Shown here piece by piece: positions 9,082 to 17,861 of a DNA stretch of 64,000 nucleotides. The notes under the pieces were generated by a model. That model was not told where the DNA came from and did no database searches. It was given only the letters and a program-made list of their open reading frames with translations. Every line of letters starts with the position of its first letter. Position 1 is the stretch's first letter. The DNA is taken from positions 310,001 to 374,000 of the forward strand of contig NZ_CABHOU010000095.1 in assembly GCF_902168175.1 (NCBI RefSeq), in the 5' to 3' direction. This DNA is from an uncultured Chitinophaga sp. (GTDB taxonomy: Bacteria > Bacteroidota > Bacteroidia > Chitinophagales > Chitinophagaceae). The position numbers and the translations under genes were made by a program.

Positions 9082-9859
9082 GAAAGTATCCATCATAGTA
9101 CCAGTATACAACGGGGCGCAGTTTATCAGCGAAACGCTGGACAGTATTTATAATCAGCACTATCGAAATATCGAACTGATCGTGATTGACGGTGCCTCTA
9201 CGGATAATACGGTAGAAGTAGTGAAGGCGCATAAACAACAGCCGGATATACTGATCTCTGAAAAAGATAAAGGTATGTACGATGCCCTGCGTAAAGGCTG
9301 CGAAAGGGCTACCGGCGATTATATGTGTTACATCAACTCCGACGACAGGCTGCTGCCATATACGTTGGAACAGGTGGTACACAAATTCGAAACGGAAAAA
9401 TGCGACCTGGTTTTTGGGGATGTTAACTACATCAACGAAACGGGCGATGTGATATTCATGTATAAGGGTGTAAACTTCGGATACAAGGCGATCAAAGAGA
9501 TCTGCCGCGTGCCGTTCGCCCAGCAAAGCTCCTTCTGGACGCGCGATATCTACCTTAAAACCGGCGGCTTCGACAGTTCGCTGAAATATGTAGCCGACTC
9601 GAAGTTCCTGCTGCAAATCTGCCTCGACCCTTCTGTTAAAAAAGCTTACATCCCGCACCCGTTAGGCGAGTATCGTTTGCATGGAGCCTCGTTCTCGGTA
9701 TCTGTAACGGATAAGATGATCGTGGAGCATGGTCGTGTAATGGAGCAGCTGGAATTAAAACGTTCGGGCGCATTATGGCCGGTGTATGAGTTTTATGCGA
9801 AGCTGGTTAACCTGGGCGGTATTTATAAAAAGATGACTTACAAAGGCACGAAGTTCTAA
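9065..9859 (+). CDS. Glycosyltransferase family 2
   Basis: 264 aa GT-A fold. VSIIVPVYNGAQFISETL opens the nucleotide-binding half, VIDGASTDNT follows, and the metal-binding DxD-like motif is NSDDR near residue 91. The second half (QQSSFWTRDIYLKTGGFD, YVADSKFLL) matches WcaA/WcaE-type colanic acid transferases. There are two possible starts, ATG 9065 and ATG 9074 (MSKKVS); both lie inside the end of the acyltransferase gene. The donor and acceptor sugars cannot be inferred. Confidence 0.9.
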   Translation: MLSMSKKVSIIVPVYNGAQFISETLDSIYNQHYRNIELIVIDGASTDNTVEVVKAHKQQPDILISEKDKGMYDALRKGCERATGDYMCYINSDDRLLPYTLEQVVHKFETEKCDLVFGDVNYINETGDVIFMYKGVNFGYKAIKEICRVPFAQQSSFWTRDIYLKTGGFDSSLKYVADSKFLLQICLDPSVKKAYIPHPLGEYRLHGASFSVSVTDKMIVEHGRVMEQLELKRSGALWPVYEFYAKLVNLGGIYKKMTYKGTKF

Positions 9860-9872
9860 ATCAATTGATAAA

Positions 9873-11018
9873 ATGAAGATACTTTTCATTGTTCCGTCTT
9901 ATAAACCTGCATACATCTACGGTGGACCCGTAGTAGCGATTGCACGCCTGGCGGAACAACTGGTGCGGATTGGGCATGAGGTAACGGTGTATACAACTAC
10001 CGCCAACGGTAAAAATGAACTGGAAGTGCCTGTGGGCGAACCGGTAAATGTAGATGGCGTAAGCGTATTTTATTTTAAAAGATTGACGAAGGACCATACG
10101 CACGTATCGCCAGCTTTATGGAAACATACCTGGGCTACGGTCGATCAGTTTCAGGCGGTACATATTCACAGCTGGTGGAATTTCCTGATTCTCGGTGCTT
10201 CCTGGATATGTAACCTGAAAGGGGTGAAACCGGTACTCTCTCCGCACGGTATGCTGTGCGACTGGGTGTTTAATAGCAAAAACAGTCTGAAGAAAAAGGT
10301 GTTGCATAACGCCGTAGGCAAACACCTGCTGGGCAACACCTTCCTGCATATTTCTTCGCCCATGGAACAGGAAGAGTGCCTGCGCATCCACGGTCAATGG
10401 GATGCAGACCTGATCCACAACCTGGTAGCACTGCCCGAAAAGCAATATGGACGTAAAGAGAATGCGGTATTTAATATCAGCTTCCTCTCCCGGGTGGATC
10501 CTAAGAAGGGGCTGGATATCTTACTTAATGCCCTCAGTGGGGTGTCATTCCCATATAAACTGAACATTGCAGGCTCGGGCGACGATGAATATGTGCGGAC
10601 GTTGAAGCAGATCATCACCCAAAATAAAATGGAGGAAAATGTGGAATGGGTAGGATGGAAGAATAACGAAGAGAAGTATACTTTTCTTGCAGAGTCCGAC
10701 TTGTTCGCCCTCACCTCTCACAACGAGAACTTCGCCATTGTAGTGATAGAATCGCTGGCAGTAGGTACGCCTGTGCTGGTGAGCAACAATGTGGGCCTTT
10801 CCAAATACGTGAACGATAAAAAACTGGGCTGGGTAACGGGAATAGAAAGTGTAGACGAAGTAAGAGCGAATCTTACTAAAGTGTACAACGACCGCGAAGA
10901 GCGCCGCCGTATTTCGGAGGCTTCTGTGGGTATTATCCGTTACGACTTCGATGAAGCGCGCCTGGCTGAAGATTATATCACTATGTACCGTAATAGTACA
11001 AATAAAGCAGCAGTATGA
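9873..11018 (+). CDS. Glycosyltransferase family 4
   Basis: 381 aa, GT-B fold. The N-terminal half contains YGGPVVAIARLAEQLVRIGHEVTVYTT and HIHSWWNF, then LSPHGML. The C-terminal half contains FLSRVDPKKGLDILL, the nucleotide-sugar loop and SDLFALTSHNENFAIVVIESLAVGTPVL, where ENFAIVVIE is the GT4 E-x7-E motif with both glutamates present. This is a standard retaining transferase. Its stop overlaps the next start (ATGA) at 11015-11018. In the cluster it is the counterpart of wcaL-type enzymes. Confidence 0.92.
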   Translation: MKILFIVPSYKPAYIYGGPVVAIARLAEQLVRIGHEVTVYTTTANGKNELEVPVGEPVNVDGVSVFYFKRLTKDHTHVSPALWKHTWATVDQFQAVHIHSWWNFLILGASWICNLKGVKPVLSPHGMLCDWVFNSKNSLKKKVLHNAVGKHLLGNTFLHISSPMEQEECLRIHGQWDADLIHNLVALPEKQYGRKENAVFNISFLSRVDPKKGLDILLNALSGVSFPYKLNIAGSGDDEYVRTLKQIITQNKMEENVEWVGWKNNEEKYTFLAESDLFALTSHNENFAIVVIESLAVGTPVLVSNNVGLSKYVNDKKLGWVTGIESVDEVRANLTKVYNDREERRRISEASVGIIRYDFDEARLAEDYITMYRNSTNKAAV

Positions 11019-11914
11019 ACCCGGCAGTGATCATTCTTACTTTGAACGAATCGAAACACATCGGCCGCTGCCTCGAAAGCCTGCGGCTGGTAACGGACGA
11101 GATTTATGTAGTAGATGCTGGTTCAAAGGACGATACCATAGAGATAGCACATCGTTTCGGTGCTAAGGTGCTGCATAATCCCTGGATAAGTTATTCTAAA
11201 CAGTTCCAGTGGGGCCTTGATAATTGTGGCAGTACTGCTCCCTGGATCATGCGTATGGATGCAGATGAATACCTGGAGCCGGAATTGATAAAAGAGATTA
11301 ACGAAGCGAAAATTCCTGATAACATTACCGGTATATACATCCGCAGGAAAGTGCTGTTTAAAGGCAAGTGGATCCGCTATGGAGGCTTTTACCCTCATAC
11401 TTTGATGCGCATTTGGCGTAATGGTAAAGGTAGCATTGAGCAGCGCTGGATGGATGAACATATTGTATTGTCAGAAGGTAATACCATGATGTTCCGCGAG
11501 CACCTGGTGGATTATAACCTGAATTCAATTCACTGGTGGGTGAATAAACATAACAACTACGCAATACGCGAAATGGTAGACCTGCTGAACATCAAGTACG
11601 GTTTTATAGAAAATGATGCACGCCTCTTACAAAGCGAAGGCGGACAGGCAAAACGGAAGCGCTTTTTGAAAGAAAAGGTATACGCTGTAATTCCTCCCGG
11701 TGGCCGTGCTTTTCTCTACTTCATGTATCGTTACGTGGTGAGGTTCGGATTTCTCGACGGTTACCATGGTTTTATATTTCACTTTATGCAGGGGTATTGG
11801 TACCGGTTACTGGTAGATGTGAATGTGAAGGAATTTGAATTGAAACTGGCGGGCGATAACCGCAAAGAAAAAGTAGTGGAACTGCTTAAGCAGGATTATA
11901 ACATAGCGCTTTAA
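11015..11914 (+). CDS. Glycosyltransferase family 2 (WaaE/KdtX-like)
   Basis: 299 aa. AVIILTLNESKHIGRCLESL, YVVDAGSKDDT and RMDADEYL place it in the GT2 subgroup that includes LPS core transferases such as WaaE/KdtX; DADE is the DxD metal motif. The C-terminal 100 residues (FLYFMYRYVVRFGFLDGYHGFIFHFMQGYW region) are aromatic-rich and probably membrane-associated, as in that subgroup. It is joined to the preceding GT4 gene by a 4-bp ATGA overlap and followed after 4 bp by the wcaF-like gene. Confidence 0.9.
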   Translation: MNPAVIILTLNESKHIGRCLESLRLVTDEIYVVDAGSKDDTIEIAHRFGAKVLHNPWISYSKQFQWGLDNCGSTAPWIMRMDADEYLEPELIKEINEAKIPDNITGIYIRRKVLFKGKWIRYGGFYPHTLMRIWRNGKGSIEQRWMDEHIVLSEGNTMMFREHLVDYNLNSIHWWVNKHNNYAIREMVDLLNIKYGFIENDARLLQSEGGQAKRKRFLKEKVYAVIPPGGRAFLYFMYRYVVRFGFLDGYHGFIFHFMQGYWYRLLVDVNVKEFELKLAGDNRKEKVVELLKQDYNIAL

Positions 11915-11918
11915 TACC

Positions 11919-12518
11919 ATGGAAACAAAAACTGCAACATACGATAAAGTCACTTACCCGGTAACACCATCGGCTACTGATTTATCAGCCTTTAATACCG
12001 GCAGTTATAAAGCCGGGCCAAAGTGGAAAGTGTTAAGCTGGTACTTTGTCAACTACTTCATTTTCTACAGCGCACTACCCTGGCCTTATGGCGTTAAGTC
12101 TTTCCTGCTGCGCCTTTTCGGTGCAAAGGTGGGCAAAGGGCTGGTGATAAAAACGAAAGTACGTATCAAGAACCCATGGCGCCTTAACATCGGCGATCAT
12201 TGCTGGATTGGCGAATCGGTTTGGATAGATAACCTGGAGGATGTGAGCATCGGGAGCCATGTATGTATTTCGCAGGAGGCATTGTTGCTGACGGGAAATC
12301 ACGATTACACGAAGGCTGATTTTCCCTACAGGCTGGGTAAAATAGTGTTGGAAGATGGTGTGTGGATTGGCGCAAAATCGGTGGTATGCCCCGGTATTAC
12401 CTGCCGCTCGCATTCTATTTTAACGGTAGGCTCTATTGCCAGTAAGGACCTCGAAGCCTGGGGTATTTACGCCGGCAACCCCGCAGCCTTTGTAAGGGCG
12501 CGGATTATGAAAGGCTAA
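11919..12518 (+). CDS. wcaF: WcaF-like polysaccharide O-acetyltransferase
   Basis: 199 aa, the normal WcaF length. After a short lead it reads WKVLSWYFVNYFIFYSALPW, then FGAKVGKGLVIKTKVRIKNPW, the WcaF signature. Hexapeptide repeats follow (IGDHCWIGESVWIDNL, SIGSHVCISQEALLLTGNHD, DGVWIGAKSVV, ILTVGSIASKDL). TGNHDYTK holds the catalytic histidine. WcaF acetylates a fucosyl residue in colanic acid; the same role is plausible but not shown here. It is the second LbH acyltransferase of the operon. Confidence 0.9.
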   Translation: METKTATYDKVTYPVTPSATDLSAFNTGSYKAGPKWKVLSWYFVNYFIFYSALPWPYGVKSFLLRLFGAKVGKGLVIKTKVRIKNPWRLNIGDHCWIGESVWIDNLEDVSIGSHVCISQEALLLTGNHDYTKADFPYRLGKIVLEDGVWIGAKSVVCPGITCRSHSILTVGSIASKDLEAWGIYAGNPAAFVRARIMKG

Positions 12519-12528
12519 AGACAAGACT

Positions 12529-13776
12529 ATGAAAAAGAGATTATTGCTGATAGGAGGAAATTTTTCACCCGAACCCACCGGGATCGGTAAATATAATGGG
12601 GAGATGATGACCTGGCTGGCCAACAGTGGCTACGACTGTACGGTTATTACATCTTACCCCTACTATCCGCAATGGAAGGTGCAGGACCCGTATAAAAGTG
12701 GCAAATCCTGGTATAAGAAGGAATTTTTAAATGTTGGGGGGGAGAATGGAGGCAAACTGAAAGTGTACCGCTGCCCGCAATATGTTCCCGAACAGCCATC
12801 AGGCAAAAAAAGAATGATGCTTGATTTCTCGTTCGCGGTATCTGCCTTTTTTAAGTTGATGCAATTGCTGCCGGGTAAAAAGTATGATGTGGTGATATCC
12901 GTAGTGCCGGCCTTTCACCTGGGTTTGCTGGGGGTATTGTACAAAAAGCTCCGCCGCGCGAAGTTTCACTATCACATCCAGGATTTACAAATTGAAGCTG
13001 CGCGCGACCTGCAGATGATCAAATCGCAAAAGGTGATAAAAACTTTGCTGGGCGTAGAAAAGTATATCCTGAAGCAGGCCGATTATGTAAGCAGCATTTC
13101 GGATGGTATGATGACCCGCATTGCTGAAAAGGCAGAGAAAGAAGTAGTGTACTTCCCCAACTGGGCCGATATCGATCTGTTCCATCCTATAGAAGATAAA
13201 GCGGAACTGAAAACATCAGCCGGTTTTCTGGCTACAGACAAACTGGTATTGTATTCCGGCGCAATCGGTGAAAAACAGGGATTGGAAAGCATACTGTATA
13301 CCGCTGCCGAACTAAAGGACGTGAAATTCCTGATCTGCGGATCGGGGCCTTATAAAGAAAGGCTGCAGCAAATGGCGGAGCAGTTGGGTGTGTTGAATGT
13401 GATTTTCTTACCGCTTCAACCATTTGAAACCTTTAACCGGTTCCTGAATATGGCCGATGTACACCTGGTAATACAAAAGGCCAACGCCAGCGACCTGGTA
13501 ATGCCCTCGAAGCTTACCACCATACTCGCCGTAGGCGGATTGGCGCTGATTACTGCCAATGAAGGTTCCGGACTGCATACACTGGTCAATAAGTACGATA
13601 TGGGCGTGCTGGTGGATGCAGAAAAACAGGAAGCGCTTACACAGGGCGTACGCCAGGCCCTGCAAAACGGAAGCGAACGTATAAGGCATAATGCAAGGGC
13701 ATATGCAGAGGAACATCTTTCTATTCGCCGGGTAATGGCGAGGTACGAAGAAACAGTTGTGAATTGTCAACACTAA
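12529..13776 (+). CDS. wcaI: WcaI-like glycosyltransferase (GT4)
   Basis: 415 aa, equal to the WcaI family length. GGNFSPEPTGIGKYNGEMMTWL followed by VITSYPYYPQW is the family signature. The middle has VISVVPAFHLGLLG and YHIQDLQIEAA, and the C-terminal half has YSGAIGEKQGLESIL, ICGSGPYKERL and MPSKLTTILAVGG. WcaI is thought to add a sugar, possibly fucose, in colanic acid synthesis. It lies 10 bp after wcaF and 4 bp before the wcaJ-like gene, the same gene neighbourhood as in enterobacterial clusters. Confidence 0.92.
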   Translation: MKKRLLLIGGNFSPEPTGIGKYNGEMMTWLANSGYDCTVITSYPYYPQWKVQDPYKSGKSWYKKEFLNVGGENGGKLKVYRCPQYVPEQPSGKKRMMLDFSFAVSAFFKLMQLLPGKKYDVVISVVPAFHLGLLGVLYKKLRRAKFHYHIQDLQIEAARDLQMIKSQKVIKTLLGVEKYILKQADYVSSISDGMMTRIAEKAEKEVVYFPNWADIDLFHPIEDKAELKTSAGFLATDKLVLYSGAIGEKQGLESILYTAAELKDVKFLICGSGPYKERLQQMAEQLGVLNVIFLPLQPFETFNRFLNMADVHLVIQKANASDLVMPSKLTTILAVGGLALITANEGSGLHTLVNKYDMGVLVDAEKQEALTQGVRQALQNGSERIRHNARAYAEEHLSIRRVMARYEETVVNCQH

Positions 13777-13780
13777 ATAT

Positions 13781-15166
13781 ATGTTGAACCGTTATCTTAA
13801 AATATCCATCATCCAGATTATTGTACTGGATTTTATATGGTTGAATGCTATTTTCTTTATGGCAGGCTTTGGCCTTCGCCAATACGACCTTGCCGTGCAT
13901 GAAGGCGCTGAGGCATTTTTGCTGATATCGAACGCCGGCTGGATGGTGGCGATGTTCACTACCGGTATGTACTCCAATACGGCACAGCTTTCTTATGAAA
14001 AAATGGGACGTAAAACGGTGAAGGGGCTCGTGCTGTATTTCATGATCATCATGTTTTTTATATTCATGTCGCACTACCTGTACTCCCGGTTCTTTGTGAT
14101 GATGTACCTCGGGTTGTTTATGGTGGCAGTGGTGCTGGACAGGTTCCTGTTCTTTTTTGTGACCAATCATATCCTTAACAGGAAAGGGGTGGAAAAGAAG
14201 ATGGTGATACTTGGTTATAATGAAATGTCGAAAAAACTGGCAGATAATCTGACAGAGGGGAAAAGCAATATCAAATTTGAAGGTTATTTCGAAGAATACA
14301 GCAATGTTCAGGAATTGTCGTACTACCCGGTAATTGGAAGCCTGGAAGAGTGTGTGCCGTATGCGAAGTTGAATAACATCCGTGAGATATATTCTACTTT
14401 GTCGCCAGAGCAATTTCCTTACTTGTATACGCTGGCGTACGAGGCGGAGCAACATTTTATACATTTCCGGTTTGTGCCCGATTTTAAAATGTTTGTGAAC
14501 AGGCAGATCTATGTGGACTATTTTAACAACATCCCCATTATCTCCCTGCGTTCTGAACCGCTGGACGATATTGCGAACCGCATCAGGAAACGTCTTTTCG
14601 ATATCGTGTTCAGTTCTTTCGTTTGCGTATTTATCCTGAGCTGGTTGTTGCCGATACTAGCTTTGTTGATAAGACTGGAGTCGCGCGGCCCGATATTTTT
14701 TATTCAGAACCGTACAGGAAGAAATAACCGCGAGTTTAAATGCCTGAAGCTCCGGAGCATGAGAGTGAACAACGAAGCTAACAGCAAACAGGCCACCCGT
14801 AACGACAGTCGGTTTACGCGCATAGGGCGCATCCTGCGAAAAACGAACCTTGATGAAATGCCGCAGTTCATTAATGTGCTGCTGGGTAATATGTCTATCG
14901 TAGGTCCCCGCCCGCACATGCTGCGCCATACCGAGGAGTATTCAAGTATTATACAGCAATATATGGTGCGCCACTTCCTGAAACCCGGTATTACCGGTTG
15001 GGCACAGGTAAACGGCTATCGTGGCGAAATAACTGAAAATGTACAATTGCGCAGGCGCGTTGAATACGATATCTGGTACATGGAAAACTGGTCGGTGTAC
15101 CTGGACCTCAAAATTATATTCCTAACAGTAGCTAATACCATACGAGGAGAAAAAAATGCTTTCTGA
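13781..15166 (+). CDS. wcaJ: WcaJ-like undecaprenyl-phosphate glycosyl-1-phosphate transferase
   Basis: 461 aa. The N-terminal half has four hydrophobic helices and a CoA-binding-like soluble domain (KKMVILGYNEMSKKLADNL). The catalytic half opens with KRLFDIVFSSFVCVFILSW and carries LKLRSMRVN, the RIGRILRKTNLDEMPQFINVL block and GNMSIVGPRPH, ending KPGITGWAQVNGYRGE. These are the polyisoprenyl-phosphate hexose-1-phosphate transferase motifs, with the D-E pair in LDEMPQ. It starts synthesis of the repeat unit on the lipid carrier. Unusually for an initiating enzyme it stands near the 3-prime end of the operon. Its end overlaps the phosphatase gene by 11 bp. Confidence 0.94.
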   Translation: MLNRYLKISIIQIIVLDFIWLNAIFFMAGFGLRQYDLAVHEGAEAFLLISNAGWMVAMFTTGMYSNTAQLSYEKMGRKTVKGLVLYFMIIMFFIFMSHYLYSRFFVMMYLGLFMVAVVLDRFLFFFVTNHILNRKGVEKKMVILGYNEMSKKLADNLTEGKSNIKFEGYFEEYSNVQELSYYPVIGSLEECVPYAKLNNIREIYSTLSPEQFPYLYTLAYEAEQHFIHFRFVPDFKMFVNRQIYVDYFNNIPIISLRSEPLDDIANRIRKRLFDIVFSSFVCVFILSWLLPILALLIRLESRGPIFFIQNRTGRNNREFKCLKLRSMRVNNEANSKQATRNDSRFTRIGRILRKTNLDEMPQFINVLLGNMSIVGPRPHMLRHTEEYSSIIQQYMVRHFLKPGITGWAQVNGYRGEITENVQLRRRVEYDIWYMENWSVYLDLKIIFLTVANTIRGEKNAF

Positions 15167-15854
15167 TCTGATAAAAACTGATATGCACTCGCACCTGCTG
15201 GCCGAACTGGACGATGGTGTAACTAGTGTTGACGAAGCCGTAGGCCTGGTTAAACAACTGGCTGCAGCGGGTTACACGAAGCTGGTAACAACCCCGCATA
15301 TTATTTCGGGCTTGTACCATAATCATGCGGATACCATTTTTCCTGCGCTCGATAAATTGAACCTCCGGCTGCAACAGGAGGGTGTGAAGATGGAAGTGGA
15401 AGCGGCGGCGGAGTATATGCTGGACGACTACTTCGAAGGTTTGCTGGCAGATGGTGAGCCACTGCTGAAGATCAGTAACAAATACATACTTACGGAGTTT
15501 TCGTTCGTGTCGAAGCCGTTCAATTACCGCGAAATGTTCTTCAACCTGAAGATGGCCGGTTATGAACCTATATTGGCGCATCCCGAACGTTTTCGCTACC
15601 TCCACGATGATTTTGACGTATACCGCGAATTACACGAAACCGGTGTGCTGCTGCAGGTAAACCTGCTTTCGTTAAAAGGCCACTACGGTAGTTCCATCCA
15701 ACGTGTAGCCTTGCAATTGCTGAAGGAAAAGCTGGTTACTTTTGTTGGCACCGATATTCATCACCAGCGCCATTTGGATGTGCTGGCCGGAAATCGCGAC
15801 ACTGCATTAGCAACGCTGTTGGCAGAAAGCGGACTGCAAAACCACCTGTTATAA
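15156..15854 (+). CDS. PHP-type protein tyrosine phosphatase (CpsB/CapC/YwqE-like)
   Basis: 232 aa. The metal-binding PHP motifs are visible: D9, H11 and H13 in TDMHSHLL, H48 in TTPHII, LAHPERF, and FVGTDIHH near the end. CpsB/YwqE enzymes are manganese-dependent phosphatases that dephosphorylate the tyrosine cluster of the cognate BY-kinase. Here the kinase opens the visible operon and the phosphatase closes it. The PHP class is the type common in Firmicutes, whereas Proteobacteria use low-molecular-weight Wzb phosphatases; Bacteroidota often carry the PHP type. It starts 11 bp inside wcaJ. Confidence 0.92.
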   Translation: MLSDLIKTDMHSHLLAELDDGVTSVDEAVGLVKQLAAAGYTKLVTTPHIISGLYHNHADTIFPALDKLNLRLQQEGVKMEVEAAAEYMLDDYFEGLLADGEPLLKISNKYILTEFSFVSKPFNYREMFFNLKMAGYEPILAHPERFRYLHDDFDVYRELHETGVLLQVNLLSLKGHYGSSIQRVALQLLKEKLVTFVGTDIHHQRHLDVLAGNRDTALATLLAESGLQNHLL

Positions 15855-16030
15855 GTAATAAAAGGTAAATATCACCCCTAAAATGGCCTTAATTATACTG
15901 TTTTGAGTAAGGAACAACCAATTAAAAATGCGCAAATTTGGTTAGATTTAGGATTGTAACAGCAACTAACTTCCTGCCTTGCGGGAGACCTAGCCATATA
16001 TTTATTAAATCAGAAAAATAAGGGGCATAA

Positions 16031-16759
16031 ATGAAATCTACCATGGGAGGACTCCAACTTCCTGATAACAACAAGCGGCTTATCGAAGATGTATTCCATG
16101 AACTGAGGTCGATACTTAGCAGTATTTTGTCCAGTGTAGAGCTGATAGAGCTGTACGCGGAAAATAATGGTAAGGAGCGGCTGCCTGCTTCCGAAAAGAT
16201 CAACCGCCAGGCGGGAGCGATCAAAATGCAGGTGGTGGAACTGGAATACCAGTTGCAGAATGTAAAAATCATTCAGCACATCCTCAATAACACCCTTAAC
16301 CTGAAAAAGGTGCCGGGCGGAATAGTACACCTGTTAAAAGGCCTGTTCCTGGACGAACGTTATCAGACTATATTTAGCGCAAACGTGGTGTTTAACGTGC
16401 GTAAAGAACCTGCAGACATGCTGGTGGACGAGGCACTTATTAAACAGTTGGTGCTGAATATTCTCTTCCGGATGGAAAAGAATGCGGTATCCGGAAAGGA
16501 GCCGGTGCTTACGTTTAATTTTGAAGATACTTACTTTGAAATAAAAGGCGAATATGTAGCAAGTTCCGTCAACCACTTTGTTTCTTCTTCACTTAAAACC
16601 GGCGACCAGGAAAAGTTTCAGTTCGCCACTTCATCACCCGACCAGGGCATCAGTTACCTGATGGCATATGTGGCCAGGCTGCATGGCGGTACATTTGATA
16701 TTACCGCTGCGCAGGAAAGGACGATTGAGATTTTGGTGAGGGTACCTTATAAGATGTAG
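16031..16759 (+). CDS. Degenerate histidine-kinase-like protein, no sensor domain
   Basis: 242 aa of uncertain function. Residues 20-40 (FHELRSILSSILSSVELI, with H23) resemble the H-box of a HisKA domain. Residues 133-151 (DEALIKQLVLNILFRMEKN) resemble an N-box, but the second, magnesium-binding Asn of the usual N-x3-N pattern is Arg. Residues 204-223 (DQGISYLMAYVARLHGG) resemble the G2 box and the final LHGG helix. No DxGxG G1 box is seen. No membrane segment or input domain precedes it. It is therefore probably a pseudo-kinase or phosphotransfer-type protein. It lies 176 bp after the EPS operon, on the same strand. Start ATG 16031; an internal ATG at 16043 is possible. Confidence 0.6.
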   Translation: MKSTMGGLQLPDNNKRLIEDVFHELRSILSSILSSVELIELYAENNGKERLPASEKINRQAGAIKMQVVELEYQLQNVKIIQHILNNTLNLKKVPGGIVHLLKGLFLDERYQTIFSANVVFNVRKEPADMLVDEALIKQLVLNILFRMEKNAVSGKEPVLTFNFEDTYFEIKGEYVASSVNHFVSSSLKTGDQEKFQFATSSPDQGISYLMAYVARLHGGTFDITAAQERTIEILVRVPYKM

Positions 16760-16896
16760 TTGCGGTGTGCTTAGCCGTTGTTGATTGCTGTTCTGATTCT
16801 CTTCGTCCTGATATCGCTCACATAAATTCCCAAACATCCCCGTTATACGTATACGTTTTCCTCTAATAACGTACACTAAACTACCTCGGAACCAAT

Positions 16897-17397
16897 CTGT
16901 CAATGCCTGGATGGCAGTGGCGATATCTAAAGTTCATCTGTCAATGCCTTGATGTCAGTGGCGATGTCTAAACCTTCGCTGGCGGTGTCTAAAGTTGATC
17001 TGGCGATGCCTGTATGTCAGCTGGCGGTGTCTAAAGTTCATCTGTCAATGCCTGGATGTCAGTGGCGGTGTCTAAACCTTCGCTGGCGGTGTCTAAAGTG
17101 AATCTGGCGATGCCTGTATGCCAACTGGCGGTGTCTAAAGTTGATCTGGCGATGCCTGTATGTCAACTGGCGGTGTCTAAAGTGAATCTGGCGATGCCTG
17201 TATGTCAGTTGGCGGTCTCTAAAGTCCATCTGTCAATGCCCAGATGGCAGTTGGCGGCGTCTATTGTTCATCTGGTGATAGCTAATGCTCATCTGCCAGC
17301 ATCTAATGAGCTGTTGACCGCGTGTATTGTGAGGCTGCCCACGTATTTTGTTCGCCTGGAAATGAATATTGAAGGGTTGGAGAGGCGTAATGGTATA
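16897..17397 (+). repeat. 21-bp tandem repeat array, 24 units
   Basis: Twenty-four consecutive units of 21 bp can be laid out from 16897 to 17397. Two kinds alternate in the well-kept part: one beginning CTGGCGGTGTCTAAAG, the other CTGGCGATGCCTGTATG or CTGTCAATGCCTGGATG, so the higher-order period is 42 bp. Three units (16918-16937, 16959-16978, 17063-17082) are 20 bp because the leading C is lost, which shifts the reading frame. Units 19-24 (from 17272) are diverged but keep the spacing and a leading C/T-T-G. A 114-codon frame (17056-17400) reads the array as leucine-led heptads. It lacks a ribosome binding site and the frame is broken upstream, so I do not call it a gene. The flanks 16760-16896 and 17401-17425 hold nothing recognisable. 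Confidence 0.9.
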
Positions 17398-17425
17398 TAG
17401 CCCGCATCAAATGTGAGAGTAACTT

Positions 17426-17770
17426 TTACATTTGCTCCTTACACACCCCATTCTTCTCAAACTGCCTGTTCCACTCACACATCTGCTGCAAAATGGGCAA
17501 TAGCGCAAGGCCTTTTTCTGTTAACGAATATTCTACCCGCGGAGGTAATTCATTATAGGCTTCCCTTAGCAAAATGCCATCTTCCTCCAGTTCCTTTAAC
17601 TGGTCGGTAAGCACCTTGCGGGAGATGAGTGGCATGTGTGCGGCCAGCTGACCGAAACGGAGGTGTTTCTGGTTCACGGTGTAAATGATAACCGGTTTCC
17701 ATTTGGAGCCCAGAATGGCCATGGTGCGGGTCATTGGGCATTTATCAAGCTTGAAGGTGTCGTTCGTCAT
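17426..17770 (-). CDS. HxlR-family transcriptional regulator
   Basis: 114 aa winged-helix regulator. CPMTRTMAILGSKWKPVIIYTV with C11 is the family opening, LRFGQLAAHMPLISRKVLTDQLKELEEDGIL is the recognition helix region, and PPRVEYSLTEKGLALLPIL is the wing. HxlR regulators often sense electrophiles or oxidants through the N-terminal cysteine and control a divergent gene. Here the divergent gene is the DinB-like one at 17995. The region between them contains an inverted repeat that could be its operator. Confidence 0.93.
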   Translation of the reverse strand: MTNDTFKLDKCPMTRTMAILGSKWKPVIIYTVNQKHLRFGQLAAHMPLISRKVLTDQLKELEEDGILLREAYNELPPRVEYSLTEKGLALLPILQQMCEWNRQFEKNGVCKEQM

Positions 17771-17822
17771 ATGCTTATCCAGTTCGTTAGTTACCGCCAG
17801 GTTACCACTATTTTTGGCTGAT

Positions 17823-17861
17823 AGTTACTTTTTATTACTTTCAATAGTAACTTTGAGTAAC
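17823..17861. promoter_or_regulatory. Inverted repeat in HxlR/DinB intergenic region, candidate operator
   Basis: AGTTACT (17823-17829) and AGTAACT (17846-17852) form a 7-bp inverted repeat, and a further GAGTAAC lies at 17856-17861. TAACTTTG at 17848-17855 fits the Bacteroidota -7 element TAnnTTTG for plus-strand transcription. Binding by HxlR is inferred from position only. Confidence 0.4.

Noticed and set aside
17056..17400. 114-codon frame across the 21-bp array as a repeat protein
   Set aside because: It starts inside a repeat unit with no ribosome binding site. The 20-bp units break the frame upstream, and proline in every second heptad argues against a coiled coil. Kept as a repeat, not a CDS.
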